This document shows, piece after piece, positions 34,168 through 46,296 of a stretch of 64,000 nt of DNA (positions within the stretch are counted from its first letter, which is position 1; every line of letters begins with the position of its first letter). Under the pieces are notes generated by a model, which was not told where the DNA came from, ran no database searches, and saw only the letters and a program-made list of their open reading frames with translations. Location: positions 36,670,709 through 36,734,708 of the forward strand of contig OX155951.1 of assembly GCA_944548615.1 (NCBI GenBank). The letters run 5' to 3'. This stretch comes from Micropterix aruncella. Taxonomy: Eukaryota > Arthropoda > Insecta > Lepidoptera > Micropterigidae. The translations under genes were made by a program, and so were the position numbers.

Positions 34168-36240
34168 ATTATGTATGTTGCGCATGAATTAATATAACTA
34201 TCCCAAACACAAAAAGAATTGAAGAATGACAACAAAAAAATGACAGATGATAGCAGACAGACATGTTGAACCATAGTAATTCCTCCATTTTATACAACTC
34301 TTTTAAGGGCTGTACCAGCCCAGTTATATACTGTCATAGACATTAATAGAACTGCACAATGCTTGAGACATACCAGGCATTCTTTCAGGAAAAACGTGGT
34401 AGTCCCAAGGGTGAAAACAAGCTTTTGGCAAAAATTTTAAATAGGCCATGTCCCTAAATTGGCAATAACGAAACGGCCACCATATTTATAAAAATATTAA
34501 GAAATGGTTTGTAAACGAGAAAAGTCACTATATTCAAGATATATATGGTATGTATTCTGCATATATTCACGCATATATGCAATATATTAACGCCATGATT
34601 CTGACTTTATAGTTATTGTGACATTACTTTCTTTTACACTTGTTTATAGACTATATGAATTCTCTAATTGTCTATCATTATTTTTCCACGATTTTATTTT
34701 CTACAAACTTAGTTTTGATTATATAACCCTAATAATTTTTATTATTTCACTTCTATCAATAATATTATATATCTACTTCAGCAATTCCAGTAATTAGATT
34801 CAATCAAATTTAGGCAAGTTTTGACTTGTAGAATGTACTATGAATTTCTAAGTTTATTATAATATATTTGTGTGTGGTGTGTGTATGTGTGTCTGTTTAA
34901 TTGGATGTAGACAAATTCTCTTAAGTGTCTTCATTATAATAATTATTAGTTTTATCATATCTTTTTACCTCTTTTTTGAATATGAGTATATGTTTGACTG
35001 TTTTTTTTAAATCGTTTGTATCACAACAAAACTCTCCCGGCAATAGTTAAGGTAACATGATACCTAGGAATGAATTTTAGTTTTATGAATTTTTTGAAAA
35101 CTATAAGCATTCATTTAAAAATATTTCTAAGCGAATCCCTCGATAAGGAACCAATTTACAATTTGGACTCAAAAAGTTGTCATTGCCTTGGACATTAAGG
35201 CTATAAACTGATTTCGAAAATGTTCTGGCGGGATTACTCTTACAATGTAAGCGGTGGGTGTATTTTATTTTAATTTCTTTAAATTGACTAGTTAATTCTC
35301 TAGCGTCGCGCTTAGCCACAAATTTTATTTAGGCCCAAAATAATTGCAATTAATTGAAACTTGAGAGCACTCTGAAAGTTACGCTAAATATGCTTTGCCG
35401 TTAACACCTTTATACCACCACTGCGCAGAGATAGTTATTCTGTACTAGCGCTGCGACAGAAAGTTTAGTATGCGTGCGGTTGCCGGCGCGAGCGGACGTG
35501 GAATCTACCTGACACTTCGTCAACGCTGGATTTTTATTGGTCGAACCCTACAAAATTGACCCCGCCTATTACTTCGCGTGTCCGCTAATTCGGATATTTT
35601 TCCGAGTTCTCATGTCGCCTTAATGCCTTGTGAAAGGATTTTGAGAGCAATATCCTTTCGGGCGAGGTTGACCTGGTGATGTCATTCAGTTTTAAAAGTG
35701 GAAGGGACTTTAAGTTTACTCTGGAGAACGCCTAGTCGCCAATCCACTAATAAAAATCCAGCCGGTTACCAGACCCCTTGTGGCCATCACACGGTTAAGA
35801 AGCAGTTTCTCCCATTTCCCGCAATCAGCTCGTGCGTGCCCTGATAATGAAGCGATGCGTTATGTTAAATAAGATAATTTCTTAATAAGGCGACGCGGCA
35901 GTGCGATACCGCTGAGAAATATTTGACGTTACCAAATATGGTAGCCGCCGCACGGCGATAAAAATAAAATCATATTATTGACATAAATAAGTGGTTTTAA
36001 TCGCTGTATTATGCCATGTTTTTATTTTGAGGCGACAAAGATTTAAGTTGAAGGCTATAGTAAGAATAAACAGTAAAAATACTTACCTGGAAATTTTGCA
36101 CGAACATGTAATGTACAAGTATATACTATTTCAAACATATATTAGATTGCCTCTCTAGTAAAAATAAATAAAATTGTTTTCAAGGAACTTTTTAAAATTA
36201 CATCAATTTAGTAATTGGCGGTGAAGGTTAATTCGTAACT
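34168..36240. other. long non-coding stretch
   Basis: AT-rich to 35380. Bases 35390-35960 form the longest GC-balanced block in the window without a repeat partner, a candidate for conserved host regulatory DNA. No gene is seen. Confidence 0.4.
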
Positions 36241-36284
36241 TATTAAGTTATTATTTTGGTTGTCTGAAATAAATCTTGGAAACT

Positions 36285-36470
36285 TTATAAATAAGATAAA
36301 AACGAATTTACCGCTTGATGTTTGTAATGCCTGACGTTTCGGCCCAGTTGCAACCGCCGTTGTCCAGAGTAGACTGAACAACGGTGGTTGCAACATTGCC
36401 GAAACTTCGGCTGTTACAAACTTTAGGCTTTAAATTTATTTTTATCTTATTTATAATGTCAAACAACCTC
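36285..36470. mobile_element. P foldback element
   Basis: Arms: TTTATAAATAAGATAAAAAC, TTTGTAATGCCTGACGTTTC, GTTGCAACCGCCGTTGT, then a 14-base loop and ACAACGGTGGTTGCAAC, GAAACTTCGGCTGTTACAAA, TTTTTATCTTATTTATAA. The inner 17-bp arms differ at only one base. A related half element lies at 36612-36735. Confidence 0.7.
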
Positions 36471-36611
36471 GATATATAGCGATTCCATATCTTGGAAACT
36501 TGTTGATTATATTTATTTTTTTATTATTTGTGACATTTTAGATAATATTACTTCGATTGTTGTTAGTGTTGAGTTATTGTTTTTTTTATATTTTGATTTT
36601 TTACAAATATG

Positions 36612-36735
36612 ATCTGATTCTATGAAATCGGAGAGTATCGCGGTTGTTTGACATTATAAATAAGATAAAAAACGAATTTACCGCTTGAACTTTGTAACAT
36701 TCGACGTTTCGGCGACGTCGAAGCCGCCTTGTCTA
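36612..36735 (+). repeat. P-related half element
   Basis: GCGGTTGTTTGACATTATAA, ATAAGATAAAAAACG, AATTTACCGCTTGA, TTTGTAACATTCGACGTTTC match one arm of the P element. The second arm is absent. Confidence 0.6.
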
Positions 36736-38414
36736 GGGTCACAGTATACCAGACAGTAGCTTCGCTTAGAACAGAGTTGAAATCAAAGCGAATACGTCAC
36801 AAGTCGTAAGGGCTCGGATATGGTCGCCAGATGCCCCACTACTCGGCCCACGCAGATATCCAGACGTTCGAAAATGTCGCCAGCCCTTACCTGTTTGTAA
36901 TGCTAACCAAGGACATTCGTCGGGCCATACCCCTCTGCCCACATTCATTGCACCATCTTCCCACAATGCCTTGTAGCTCGAGAGTAAAGAAACTAGTTGG
37001 TTTACTGTGCTAGAGTAGACTGTGATCTGATTCTAACAACTAACGATTATTTATAATTATTTTATTCAGTTATGATACTGATCTCATTAGATTTTCTAAT
37101 TAACTTTAAAATAGGTATAATACTCAAACTAGTATCAAACAAAAAGCTTGTATTTACTACCTGTTACGTAAAGTAGCTTGTAAATTACTACCTATAGTAT
37201 ATTGTGACATGTCCAAGAGCAGTTAGTTCGCCAATTGGATACTAATGTAATGAAATGTAATATAATGTAACAATAAACTTTTTGTCATTTTGGTGAAAGC
37301 TTTCGAATACAAAAAATAAACACAAAGGTTACCTAATCAATGACAGTGATACACAGTACTGATTAAATAAATGAAATAGAACTACTCACTATACCGACGG
37401 ATTAATATAATAGAATGACTTCCAGATTGCCAAAATGCAGTTAGACAAGACTGGTAATTGAAATTCAACAATAGCTGACGCTAATGCATCAACCAGTCAA
37501 TCTAGAAAAAAAATAATAGCTTATTGCATTACAATACTAAAATTACTTTAAACAATCAAGTTATAGAAAGTTCGCTACAAAAAGTACATCAAATAAAAAC
37601 TAGTGCAAATGTCATATCAATGCAGTCGTAATGTATGATCAGTCTGTTTAGAAATGAAGGGAGTTATGTCCACAATATAACATTTACAAACGAAAATCAA
37701 CTAATATTAATGTTAATAAAAAAAATACAATAACAATGAGTTAAACTGGCAAGTACTTACCTTATTAACTTGCTTTTACGTAGTATTTTTTGTAGCGCTA
37801 CTGTGGTACAGTGAGATGCGTCTGCAAATACTTTTGAATGCCACGATACTATTCATCACCGCAATGACGTATTATCATTAAATTTCACCATCATCAGTCC
37901 TTTCGCAGTTATTCACCTTCATTGAACCAACCATCCAACTAAGATGACCATATTGGAATAGTTTCAATAACGATACTAAAATGACTAAATCGTTCTCGTT
38001 CGATCGATCGACACCACACTTTAAATATGCGAGCTCGTTATCTATTGACGCGCGACCAAACTCCGTGAATATCGTATTTAAAGCCGTAACGTTTTCGTTT
38101 TCATGAATAAGCTTACTGCTGATTATGTCTTGTAGTACGAGAACCTTCAATTGATATTTTCGTTTCGACGTGAGAGCGTGCTAGGATCCAGTAAAATGCT
38201 ATTATCCTCATGATGCGTAGAATTTTATTATATCTGGTTGTTCAACGTGTAAATAGTTGAACAACGGCGGGATCATCACCGTAAATAAATTATACTAAAA
38301 TAAATAAAATATATAAATAGATTCTAATATGTGGGTACTTTACAAAATGAGACGAAATCGATGCGCGCAAATCCCTCAAACATCAACACGTAATCAGATA
38401 ATGTCTGGGAATAA
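36736..38414. other. non-coding stretch with one protein-like frame
   Basis: The minus-strand frame at 37878-38150 (90 codons) has balanced composition and few low-complexity residues, and a GGTAAGTAC splice-donor-like word lies further along the minus strand at about 37757, but I recognise no family. Bases 36780-37010 are GC-balanced. The rest is AT-rich. Confidence 0.35.
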
Positions 38415-39848
38415 CTGCAGTATAGGAACCTCTCTCCAAAAAAAAAAAAAAAAATAGACTAATAGATTGTAACATTGTAATGCTAAATCTGGAAGAAAAT
38501 TGTGTCGGTCGCTATAAATAAGCGAGATATAGGCATTCAAAGTTGAAATTTTATATGTAAATAAATAGGCCAAAATAGGCCAAAATGAAATTCACCACGC
38601 TATATTCACAACGCTGATTCCGAATCTTCCATATTTTTTTATTCGATCTCAATAAATAAGCGAGATAAAGGCGTTCAAATTTTTCATCATATTTTTCAAC
38701 ATGTCAAGAAAGTTGCGGCCATTTTGTTAGTACATACCGTGTTGGACACTTTCGAGTATATCGTAATATCGATAACAATTAGCGATATTACAGAAATTAT
38801 GACAATTTGCAGAGTTTTTAGGTTAAAAGAAATATTTTGTAAAAAAAGCGATTGGAAAAATACATATTTTCGCGAAACTTAAAAAAGGGCACCATTTTCG
38901 ATGTCTTTTCAATGACTTTGCATATTGATGACAGAAGATATCCTGAAATATCGTTTGTTTCAGGTTACCTTTAGTCATCAATACACCAATTCATTTCGTA
39001 AAAACTTCGAAAATTGTCCAATTGTTTTAGATGATCGCTAACACATGGCACTAACACATGGTGTTAATTTGATATTGAAGAAATTAAGTTTGTTTTAGGT
39101 TGGTTACCTTTTGTCATCATCACCAAAGTCGACTTGTAAAAACCTCGAAAAAAATCCGAATTATCGCTAACACATTGTCATGTTAACATTAATAGCGCCG
39201 CAGGCAAAAATTTATTTTCGAATTTCGCGCGAAATTCGAAAAAAACTTTTTGAATGCGGTGTTAATTTGATATTGAAGAAATTTCGTTTGTTTCAGGTTA
39301 CCTTTTGTCATTATCACTAAAAACAATTAGTAAAAACCTTGAAAAAAAAACGAAATATCGCTAACACATTGTCATGTTAATTTGAATAGCGCCGCAGGCA
39401 AACAATTTTTTTCGAATTTCGCCTGCGAATTTTTTTTTTCAAATTTCGCCTACGAATTTTTTTTTTCCTGCGGTGATATTCAAATATTTAGGAATTTTCT
39501 ATTGTTTCAGGATACATTTTGTTATCAAAACGCAAAGTCATTGAAAAAAACCTCGAAAATAGTCTATTTTTTTTAAATATCGCACGTTTTTTCACGACCA
39601 TGCCATAATTTTTGTAATATTGCGAATTGTTATCGATATTAGAGAACTCGCGATATATCGGCTATATTCTGACACTACTTTTGAAGCAATATGGCGGTTT
39701 TTTGACGTTTAGTATGCAAACTTTAAATGCCTATATCTCGCTTATTTATTGAGAGCGACAAAAGATTATTGTAGATTCGGAATCTGCGTGGCGAATATAG
39801 TCCGGTGATGTTTAAAATCAAAATCCAGGAGAGGTTCCTATACTGCAG
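38415..39848. mobile_element. 1.43-kb foldback element with internal tandem repeats
   Basis: Perfect 20-bp outer ends, CTGCAGTATAGGAACCTCTC at the left and its inverse at the right (39829-39848). Long imperfect inverted arms continue inward: CTATATTC, GATTCCGAATCT, CTCAATAAATAAGCGAG, ATATCGATAACAATT, ATATTACA. The left arm has an extra piece (38439-38580) that itself carries a copy of ATAAATAAGCGAGATATAGG. The centre holds about four imperfect tandem units of about 200 bp, with GATATTGAAGAAAT, TGTTTCAGGTTACC, ATCGCTAACACATTGTCATG and AGCGCCGCAGGCAAA. No transposase frame. Resembles foldback (FB-like) elements in plan. Confidence 0.8.
38920..39600 (+). repeat. tandem units inside the foldback element
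   Basis: Units begin near 38920, 39062, 39260 and 39470. Each has a TTTCAGGTTACC-like word, then AAAACCTCGAAAA, then ATCGCTAACACATTG. The second and third also carry AGCGCCGCAGGC and a TTTCGAATTTCGC block. Confidence 0.7.
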
Positions 39849-41029
39849 GTATACCGTGGTGCCTGCTGGTGGATTCCTCATGCAAGTTCCTTCGAAAATG
39901 TCGCACACACGACCCACTCGACGCGGATTAGTTTTTTCGCTGAGTTTTATTCTGCTTTTGCGACGCGGTTTAAGAAGGCGATAAATAAAAGCGGTACAGA
40001 GTCGCGAGAGTATGCAAAAACCTCTGTAAAATATACATGCTGTCGTTCTGACAGCGCGGCGGATAATTATAAAAACTAGCGGGGGTAGGCATTTTCGAGC
40101 AAACGCAGTACTGGCAGCGTTCAAGTCGTTCTTCTTCTTCTTCGGAATCAACATCTGTGAGTTAAGGCGAACATCCACATACACTAATCAAATGCTGATA
40201 CAAAAGATACTTTGCGCGCAACCAATATCTAACCCAACAATTGGCTATGCATGTTTTTTCGACGTAACCGAAGCGTAGCATACAGATTTCAATGTATAAT
40301 AAAATTAGTCTTCCATTTTTCTGTCCACCTTTGTGGCTGCTGGATGTTTTGCTCTCAAATAATTTTATCAAAATGCAACATGTCAAAAAAATTACAGGAA
40401 ATTGCACGTTTCAAAATCAGTTACAGGGTGAAAACTTTAAGTCACTTATTTCAGAGATTTAAAAGAATTTGACGAGTCTAAAAACATGCCCTCTGTATTT
40501 TTTGGCAGCAAATAGACAAGTCGAAGGAGATACATACAATGGTCCACATGTAATGCTCGCCGCAAAAAGACCGAAAGGCTTCCTTGTTTTGTAAGTTGTT
40601 CTAGAATCACAATTTTACTGTCTACGGCCAGTGTTTGCAAAACCAACATTCAGTTAAACAAGAATGCCGAAAATCCTCGATCACTATATATCTGGCTGAA
40701 CTCTAAGTATTTGCACGTTCGAAATGTAGGAGAAAGATTAAGATTAACTCATGGCTTTCTGCCAGGGCAGTGCTATGCATTCCTTCTACCAGTAGACAGT
40801 GATTAGACCAGTGAGAGAGTTTTCTCGGTGATTGGCGCAGTGGTTTCAATGAAAGAATCAATATTGAATCATGTTCGAGAGTATAAACATTTATTATTAA
40901 TTGTCAACTACGATTATTCCCATCGTTTTTTAATAACCACAGCCAGTGTGTTAAATATAAAGACAGTGTCTCTATTTTTCTACCACAAGTCGCCAGCGTT
41001 CCCCAAGCTATCGTCTCAATATCTACGTC
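39849..41029. other. non-coding stretch
   Basis: Frames on both strands at 39.7-40.6 kb have no recognisable domain. Some of 40480-41029 may be decayed upstream LINE B sequence, but I cannot show it. Confidence 0.35.
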
Positions 41030-42125
41030 GTTAACGCAGAATACCATATCTATGCCGACGACGTCCAAATATATCCCCATTTCCGCCCAGAAGGCATCGG
41101 CGCAGCTATGTATAGCTTCTATTAACGCTGATCTTGCGATGACATCCGACCGGTTGAAATCCAATGGCTTGCTCCTTAATCCTCTAAGACTCAAGCTATC
41201 ATAATCGATAGCACCTTATTCCACCTCGAGGTTCGGCATGAACTCCTTACCAAGTATTTCCATAGGTGCGGATGAGGTCCCAATCAGCTATCAGGTTAAA
41301 AATCTGGGTGTATACCTCGACCAGAATCTATCGTCGCAGCCACGCATCGAGGAGATGAGAATTAAACTCTTTGGCCGATTTCACGCACTAAAGAATTAAG
41401 AGTTTTCTCCCCGAGGAAAGCAAAATCACAATCTGCCAAAATATCCTCATATCTCTCCTTAATTATTCAGATCTTGCCTTTCCCGACGTCAAGAAAGATC
41501 TAGCCGCAAACTCGCTATATTTATGACCTAAGAAAGTAGGACCATATTACGGAGTACAGAAGAAGTCTTCACTGGCTGCCTACCCGAGAAAGTAGAGATT
41601 AGTGAGAGTCATTAGTATGCTCTAAAGAATCTTGAAAGGGGCCGCTCCGAGCTATCTCATAAGTAGGTTTAATACTATCAGCTCTCATGCGCCCAGCGAG
41701 TTCTGAAGACAACCTACCCTCGATCCCTAGTCACAGTCGTGATTTCTACTCGTACTTCTTCTCCGTACATGTAGCCAGCCTCTGGATTGCTTTACCCAAG
41801 AATTTAAGGACAGCACCAAGTATGTATTTCTTCAAAAAATCAGTCTCATAAAACATTCATAATTTTTTTTCGTACCCAACCCTCCCCTTTGCCTGCGAAA
41901 TTATAGGTCAAATTAATTTATGTTTCATTTTTGCTAGATTTTAAATTTTATACGAGCTGCTGTTTCATTTTATACGAGCTGCCTTTATAAATGATTTTAA
42001 TAATAGTTTTATGCTTTTTTTTAAATCGCAAAACATGTTTTGCTATTAGGTTAAGGTTAGCTGTATGATATTGCTTCAAGTCAATAAGCTAGCCGATTTG
42101 TTTCATCATATAAAGCGTTTTAATT
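41030..42125 (+). pseudogene. LINE B, degenerate reverse transcriptase and C-terminus
   Basis: Carries the reverse transcriptase active-site motif YADDVQIYP (about 41053), then NGLLLNPLRLK, NLGVYLDQNLS and ISLLNYSDLAFPDV in shifting frames, the order expected for an APE-type LINE. Multiple stops and frameshifts show it is dead. The C-terminal part (GGCCGCTCCGAGCTATCTCA from about 41640) is shared with 12.6 kb. It ends with a decayed form of the two-hairpin tail (TATTG..CAATAAG, then ATTTG) and AAAGCG at 42110-42117. Confidence 0.75.
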
Positions 42126-42165
42126 TTTGTTATTGCTATTGACTGGTGAAAGAAATATTTTTTAA

Positions 42166-42505
42166 ACGACCGCCCAATAAAAAAGTAGTGTAATGTGTTC
42201 AGCGTTCATCTATGTATGTTTTCTATTTCTTTATTCCACCATAACTTCTAAACGCTTGAACCGACTTAGAAGTGTGTAGTATTATTAGAATCGTTGTCAT
42301 CCAGATTGTCATTGGGTACCTTAACTGTCTAACTATTATGTAAGGTTGTCTAAATGTTCAAGTGTCCAAATGTTAATAAGTTTACATAAATATATCGTGT
42401 TTAGAGTCAAATGAATGGTCTGAATGAGTACATTCCAGAAATATACAGGTATCCATATGAATATATACATAAATCACAAATATTTCATTAAAAAACTTGA
42501 AAGTT
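42166..42505 (+). repeat. dispersed repeat S, copy 2
   Basis: Partner of 33381-33720, inserted about 40 bp after the end of LINE B. Followed by a (GGAAAT)n microsatellite at 42519-42560. Confidence 0.75.
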
Positions 42506-42518
42506 TCCCTAAAAGTTG

Positions 42519-42560
42519 AAATGAAAATGGAAATGGAAATAGAAATGGAAATAAAAATGA
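42519..42560 (+). repeat. GGAAAT microsatellite
   Basis: Imperfect hexamer units GGAAAT and AGAAAT, six or so. Confidence 0.8.
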
Positions 42561-44255
42561 GTATTTAGGGAATTCAAAAATAAATTAAAGAAATGGTTAT
42601 CAAAACATGACATACTAACCATACATCAAATGTTAGAAATAATAGTTTAATAAAACTTAGGTCCACAAATTATAAACATATTTTTAAACATGTATGTTGA
42701 GTTTATTTTAACTTGAACTAACTACTAAAATTTATTTGACTTTGTTATATATTATTTTGACAATGAATTGTACTTTTTTGACTAGTTAATGACTTTTTCT
42801 TTCTTTTCACAGGTATAACTTTATTCATATTATTTAATCGAATTTTGTATTATATTTATTGCCGATTATATAATGGAATTGCATTTCATTTATTATATTA
42901 TCTTTTAATATTTTTTATTATTATTATTATATTTTTTTAAAGACCACATTTTAGGGCAATTTAGTGTTATTAGCTTTTTACTAAAAACTTGGTACATAAT
43001 TGATTGTAATATTAGAGTCCTGTCCACCCTAGAACGGGCTAGTCCCAGTTGGGTGACAGAATAAAATATGCAAAAGGTTAAGGTTTTGCCATTCGGTTCC
43101 TGTTATTTTTGTAGGCAAATCAATGTTTTATAGTAATTAATTCTTAAATAAATATATAAATAAAGTTCACTTTCTGTAACGACGGTCGTGTTTTTTATTC
43201 TTTTAATATATTTACTTGTTTACTACTGATGACGCCGTCGCCATATAATTATTATAAGCGTGGTGCTACTGGCGTTTTAGGGAGCAGCGCGGCGCCCACG
43301 TCTAAATATGTCTAGGTTCGTGGTAAAATACTAATAAGCTATAGAAGTAGTTGTATGTTTAGATAAATAAATTAAATTAGATGATTAGAGAATGATGGAT
43401 TTGACCAACTTTGCGCCGAAATCCCCACCGCACTCAAGCTGGCGGGCGCAGCGCAGCCGATTTGGCCGATTGCAATGTTAAGGTTATCGAGATCACGGAT
43501 GATTGACAAATTTACGGCTGATAATTGTATAAGTGGATTTACGCGCGAGATCTAGGCGAACGAGATCGATAAGGATCGACAGCGATCTAGCTTCCAGTTG
43601 CAGTCCGGCCGGCTGATTGTCGGCGTGGGAACACTGCAAGATCAATGTACTCAATTTGTAATGCGCCTGCGTCCGATCTTAATCTGATGAAAGTAACAAC
43701 CGAGTCGCGGTGCATCTGAGCGATTGACGAGCATTCAAATACTCCCGATGGATTTCGTCCGAATTGGAGGCTGTGCTGATAATCCTATTAGTTGTATGCA
43801 GTCATTTGTCAACGTTTAACATTATGTCCGTGGGAAAGGACTGCACCCCCCCCCCCCCACTTCCCTGTACCTTCCTTACCTCCCTTTAAAACTTTGTTAA
43901 CTACTCCAATCCATTAATTTTATTAATCAATTTTCTTCACTATTCAAATCTATAGCAGCAGTTTCCAAATTTTTCAGACGCCAAATATTTCATAAGTTTA
44001 GTAAGTTGTTTACGTTTGGCCATTGAATTTTCGACTAAAGAGTATTGTTAGATTGCTTAATATCGTACTATCTTTTGACAGATAGGATTTTTTTTATTTG
44101 TTGAGTGGTGCTTTTCTAAGGTCTTTATGAGCCTTGTAACACTGCGACTATTGCTGATCTATTGTGTTCGCCACCTACTATAGTTCTGCGCTAAGCCTCT
44201 TGTCATTTAAGAACCGCAGCAGGCTTTTTGCGCCAGATTGTTTTACCTTTCCAGG
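42561..44255. other. non-coding stretch with poly-C
   Basis: AT-rich to 43200. The block 43400-43840 is GC-balanced with no repeat partner. A poly-C run lies at 43848-43858. No gene is seen. Confidence 0.4.
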
Positions 44256-44518
44256 TTAGAGGTAATGACCACCCAAGTGGGTGTATCTTTTACGTATCAG
44301 CGGGCCACACTCGCACATGAGGTGCTGGGGAGTTTCCTCTGCTCCTTGACAGAACTTGCACATTTTTGTGTCTCTGAGCTTGAGGTTGAACATGTGTTTG
44401 TTCAGGCCACAATGCCCCGTGAGCGCCCTCACCAGTATGCGTAGATTATTCCTATTTAGCGATAAGGTCTCACGGGCCGTCTTACGGTCATAAACCTTGA
44501 TTAGCGCAGCTAGGATTT
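44256..44518 (-). pseudogene. RNase-H-type LINE C-terminal tail
   Basis: Minus-strand translation of 87 codons without a stop: ETLSLNRNNLRILVRALTGH, then GLNKHMFNLKL, the CCHC knuckle CKFCQGAEETPQHLMCEC, and RKRYTHLGGHYL before the stop at 44256. The LTGHxxLNxH, CxxC, EETxxHLxCxC and YxHLG pattern is the usual C-terminus of insect LINE ORF2 proteins with an RNase H domain. The RNase H domain, reverse transcriptase and endonuclease are not present upstream. Confidence 0.75.
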
Positions 44519-45585
44519 TACAACTAAACGGAATATTTAAAAAAAACTAAATTTGTAAAATTTATAGATTCAAAATTCGAAGTGACAGCATCGTTAATTT
44601 TCATTTTTTTTCTAATTAAATCGATACATAATATAAAATGGGACTCAGAAGAAGCCTCCCCGAAGATTATGCACATTTTTGAATGTCTAGTCTGCGACCA
44701 TGAACAATCGGGCGTCCCTGAAAACGGTGAGTCTAAACTCACCGGTCAATCTTTCTACCACCGGGCCAAAAAATACTGTGACAAGATTAGAAGCTAATCT
44801 CCACATGACTGTGGAACGCTGTAGGATGAAGACCATAATCCTATCCTGCCCGCAGCTGTCAACCCCCATCACACACCAGGACCTACAAGAGACGTACAAC
44901 AAGACTTCAATTTCCTGATTTTACCCAATGCTATGATTTTACCATGTGCCATGGTTATTTGGCGTATCCGTATTTTCCTTAACGGCACTATAAGAGAATA
45001 AATTAACATTAAAATGTGCTTGTATCGCGACTCCGCCGCGCCTCGAGCGCGTGTAAAACGCGTGTCGCGCGAACAGATTTTTCGCCGCTTTTGTGTCGGC
45101 GCGATTGCTATCGCCAAGCGCTACCTCCTTTCGGATGCGTCACCTCCTTTGCGGGTTGTTGCATGTTAATTATCGCGTGATTTATTACGCAACGCCAAGC
45201 GACAAAAGACGGAAGTGACATTTTACACGATCACCCTTTAGCGGCGCGGTCAAATAAAGCAAAATAATTGGCGGTGATGGGAGGTCATATGGTGTAGTTT
45301 ATAGATTTAAACATTTGCCGCCAAAAGATAAGATGTTCCTAAAAGAGAATGGGCATTTTGTGCCCACTTTTTTAGTAGCTGTTTATCATATACCTACCAA
45401 TGGAAAGATTTCTTTATACAGGTGAGTTTATAATTAGTGACAGTAGCGGGTGAATCAGTACGACGAAGTAAGCATTCACAATACTTACCCTGTGCCGGGA
45501 AAATAAAACATTCATTATCAATGTTATTATTGATGTCCAAATAAATTGCTGTTAGTTTGGCCATCAATGCTATCAGCGCAACCTG
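44519..45585. other. non-coding stretch with short repeats
   Basis: Bases 44690-44900 have overlapping frames on both strands without a recognisable domain. The block 44990-45260 is GC-rich with no partner. Bases 45419-45475 are the short repeat shared with 4337-4398, and 45540-45585 is the left half of repeat K. Confidence 0.45.
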
Positions 45586-46190
45586 TACATAAAACTAAGT
45601 ACATATGAATTCACTGCGCTTCCTCCTGCAAAATTGTACTGACCACTCCTGTTTTATTTATTGAAGTAATAAGCAAAGATAATTACAATATATCAAAATT
45701 CGATAACCTCTTTTCTATTATCAGTGGGAAATGTTCATTACCATCCGCATAGAGCGCAGAATTGATTGAAGATAATTGGAATGACCGATTCTCTGTCTAC
45801 TGCAAAGGGCCTACAGTCTACTACCTACTGTCTACCGATTCTCTCTCTGTCTAATTGGTTCCGCGCATTCAACGGTTCCGTGCAGCTTGAGCCTGATTAC
45901 CCATTTGTTATTTTGGGACAACTCAGCTCGCAGTTTAAGTCCCATCCGGTAGCCTCCTGTAAAAGGGAATAACCTCGAAAGGTTGCTGTGAACCCTGCCA
46001 CGGCTGTGTCTTGGACAAGCGATCACGGTTGCTCCAATCTGAGGAACACCTCGGGCGGTTTGGGCATGGTGCAGCGTTTTCCGAACGAATGTGCACCCCG
46101 GCGAATAACCGGGGAAGGGGGGGGGGGGTCTGAAAACATACGATTTCTAAGCAGTGGGGGTGGTTGTTGATGTCAGCTAGTTGTTGATGT
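45586..46190 (+). repeat. insertion splitting repeat K, containing R copy 9
   Basis: Repeat K, intact at 23.75 kb, is interrupted here. Bases 45840-46170 are a diverged R copy of the 52.8-kb subtype: GGTTCCGTGCAGCTTGAGCC, then GCGAATAACCGGGG, a poly-G run (46111-46120), CTGAAAACATACGATTTCTAA and GCAGTGGGGGTGG. The part before 45840 is not clearly R. Confidence 0.5.
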
Positions 46191-46228
46191 ATTTCGCCGT
46201 TTAAGAAGGGTTGTCGAATCGTACTATA

Positions 46229-46296
46229 GAGTTGAGCAATTTAATACCATATACAGGGTATTATCTGCCTGTATATAGTATTAGATTGCTCAACTC
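46229..46296. other. imperfect 68-bp hairpin
   Basis: Arms GAGTTGAGCAAT and ATTGCTCAACTC enclose a second pair, ATACAGG and CCTGTAT. Lies just after the right half of repeat K. Confidence 0.7.

Noticed and set aside
46229..46296. miRNA precursor
   Set aside because: Arms are interrupted and lie beside a broken repeat; no evidence of processing can be seen from sequence.
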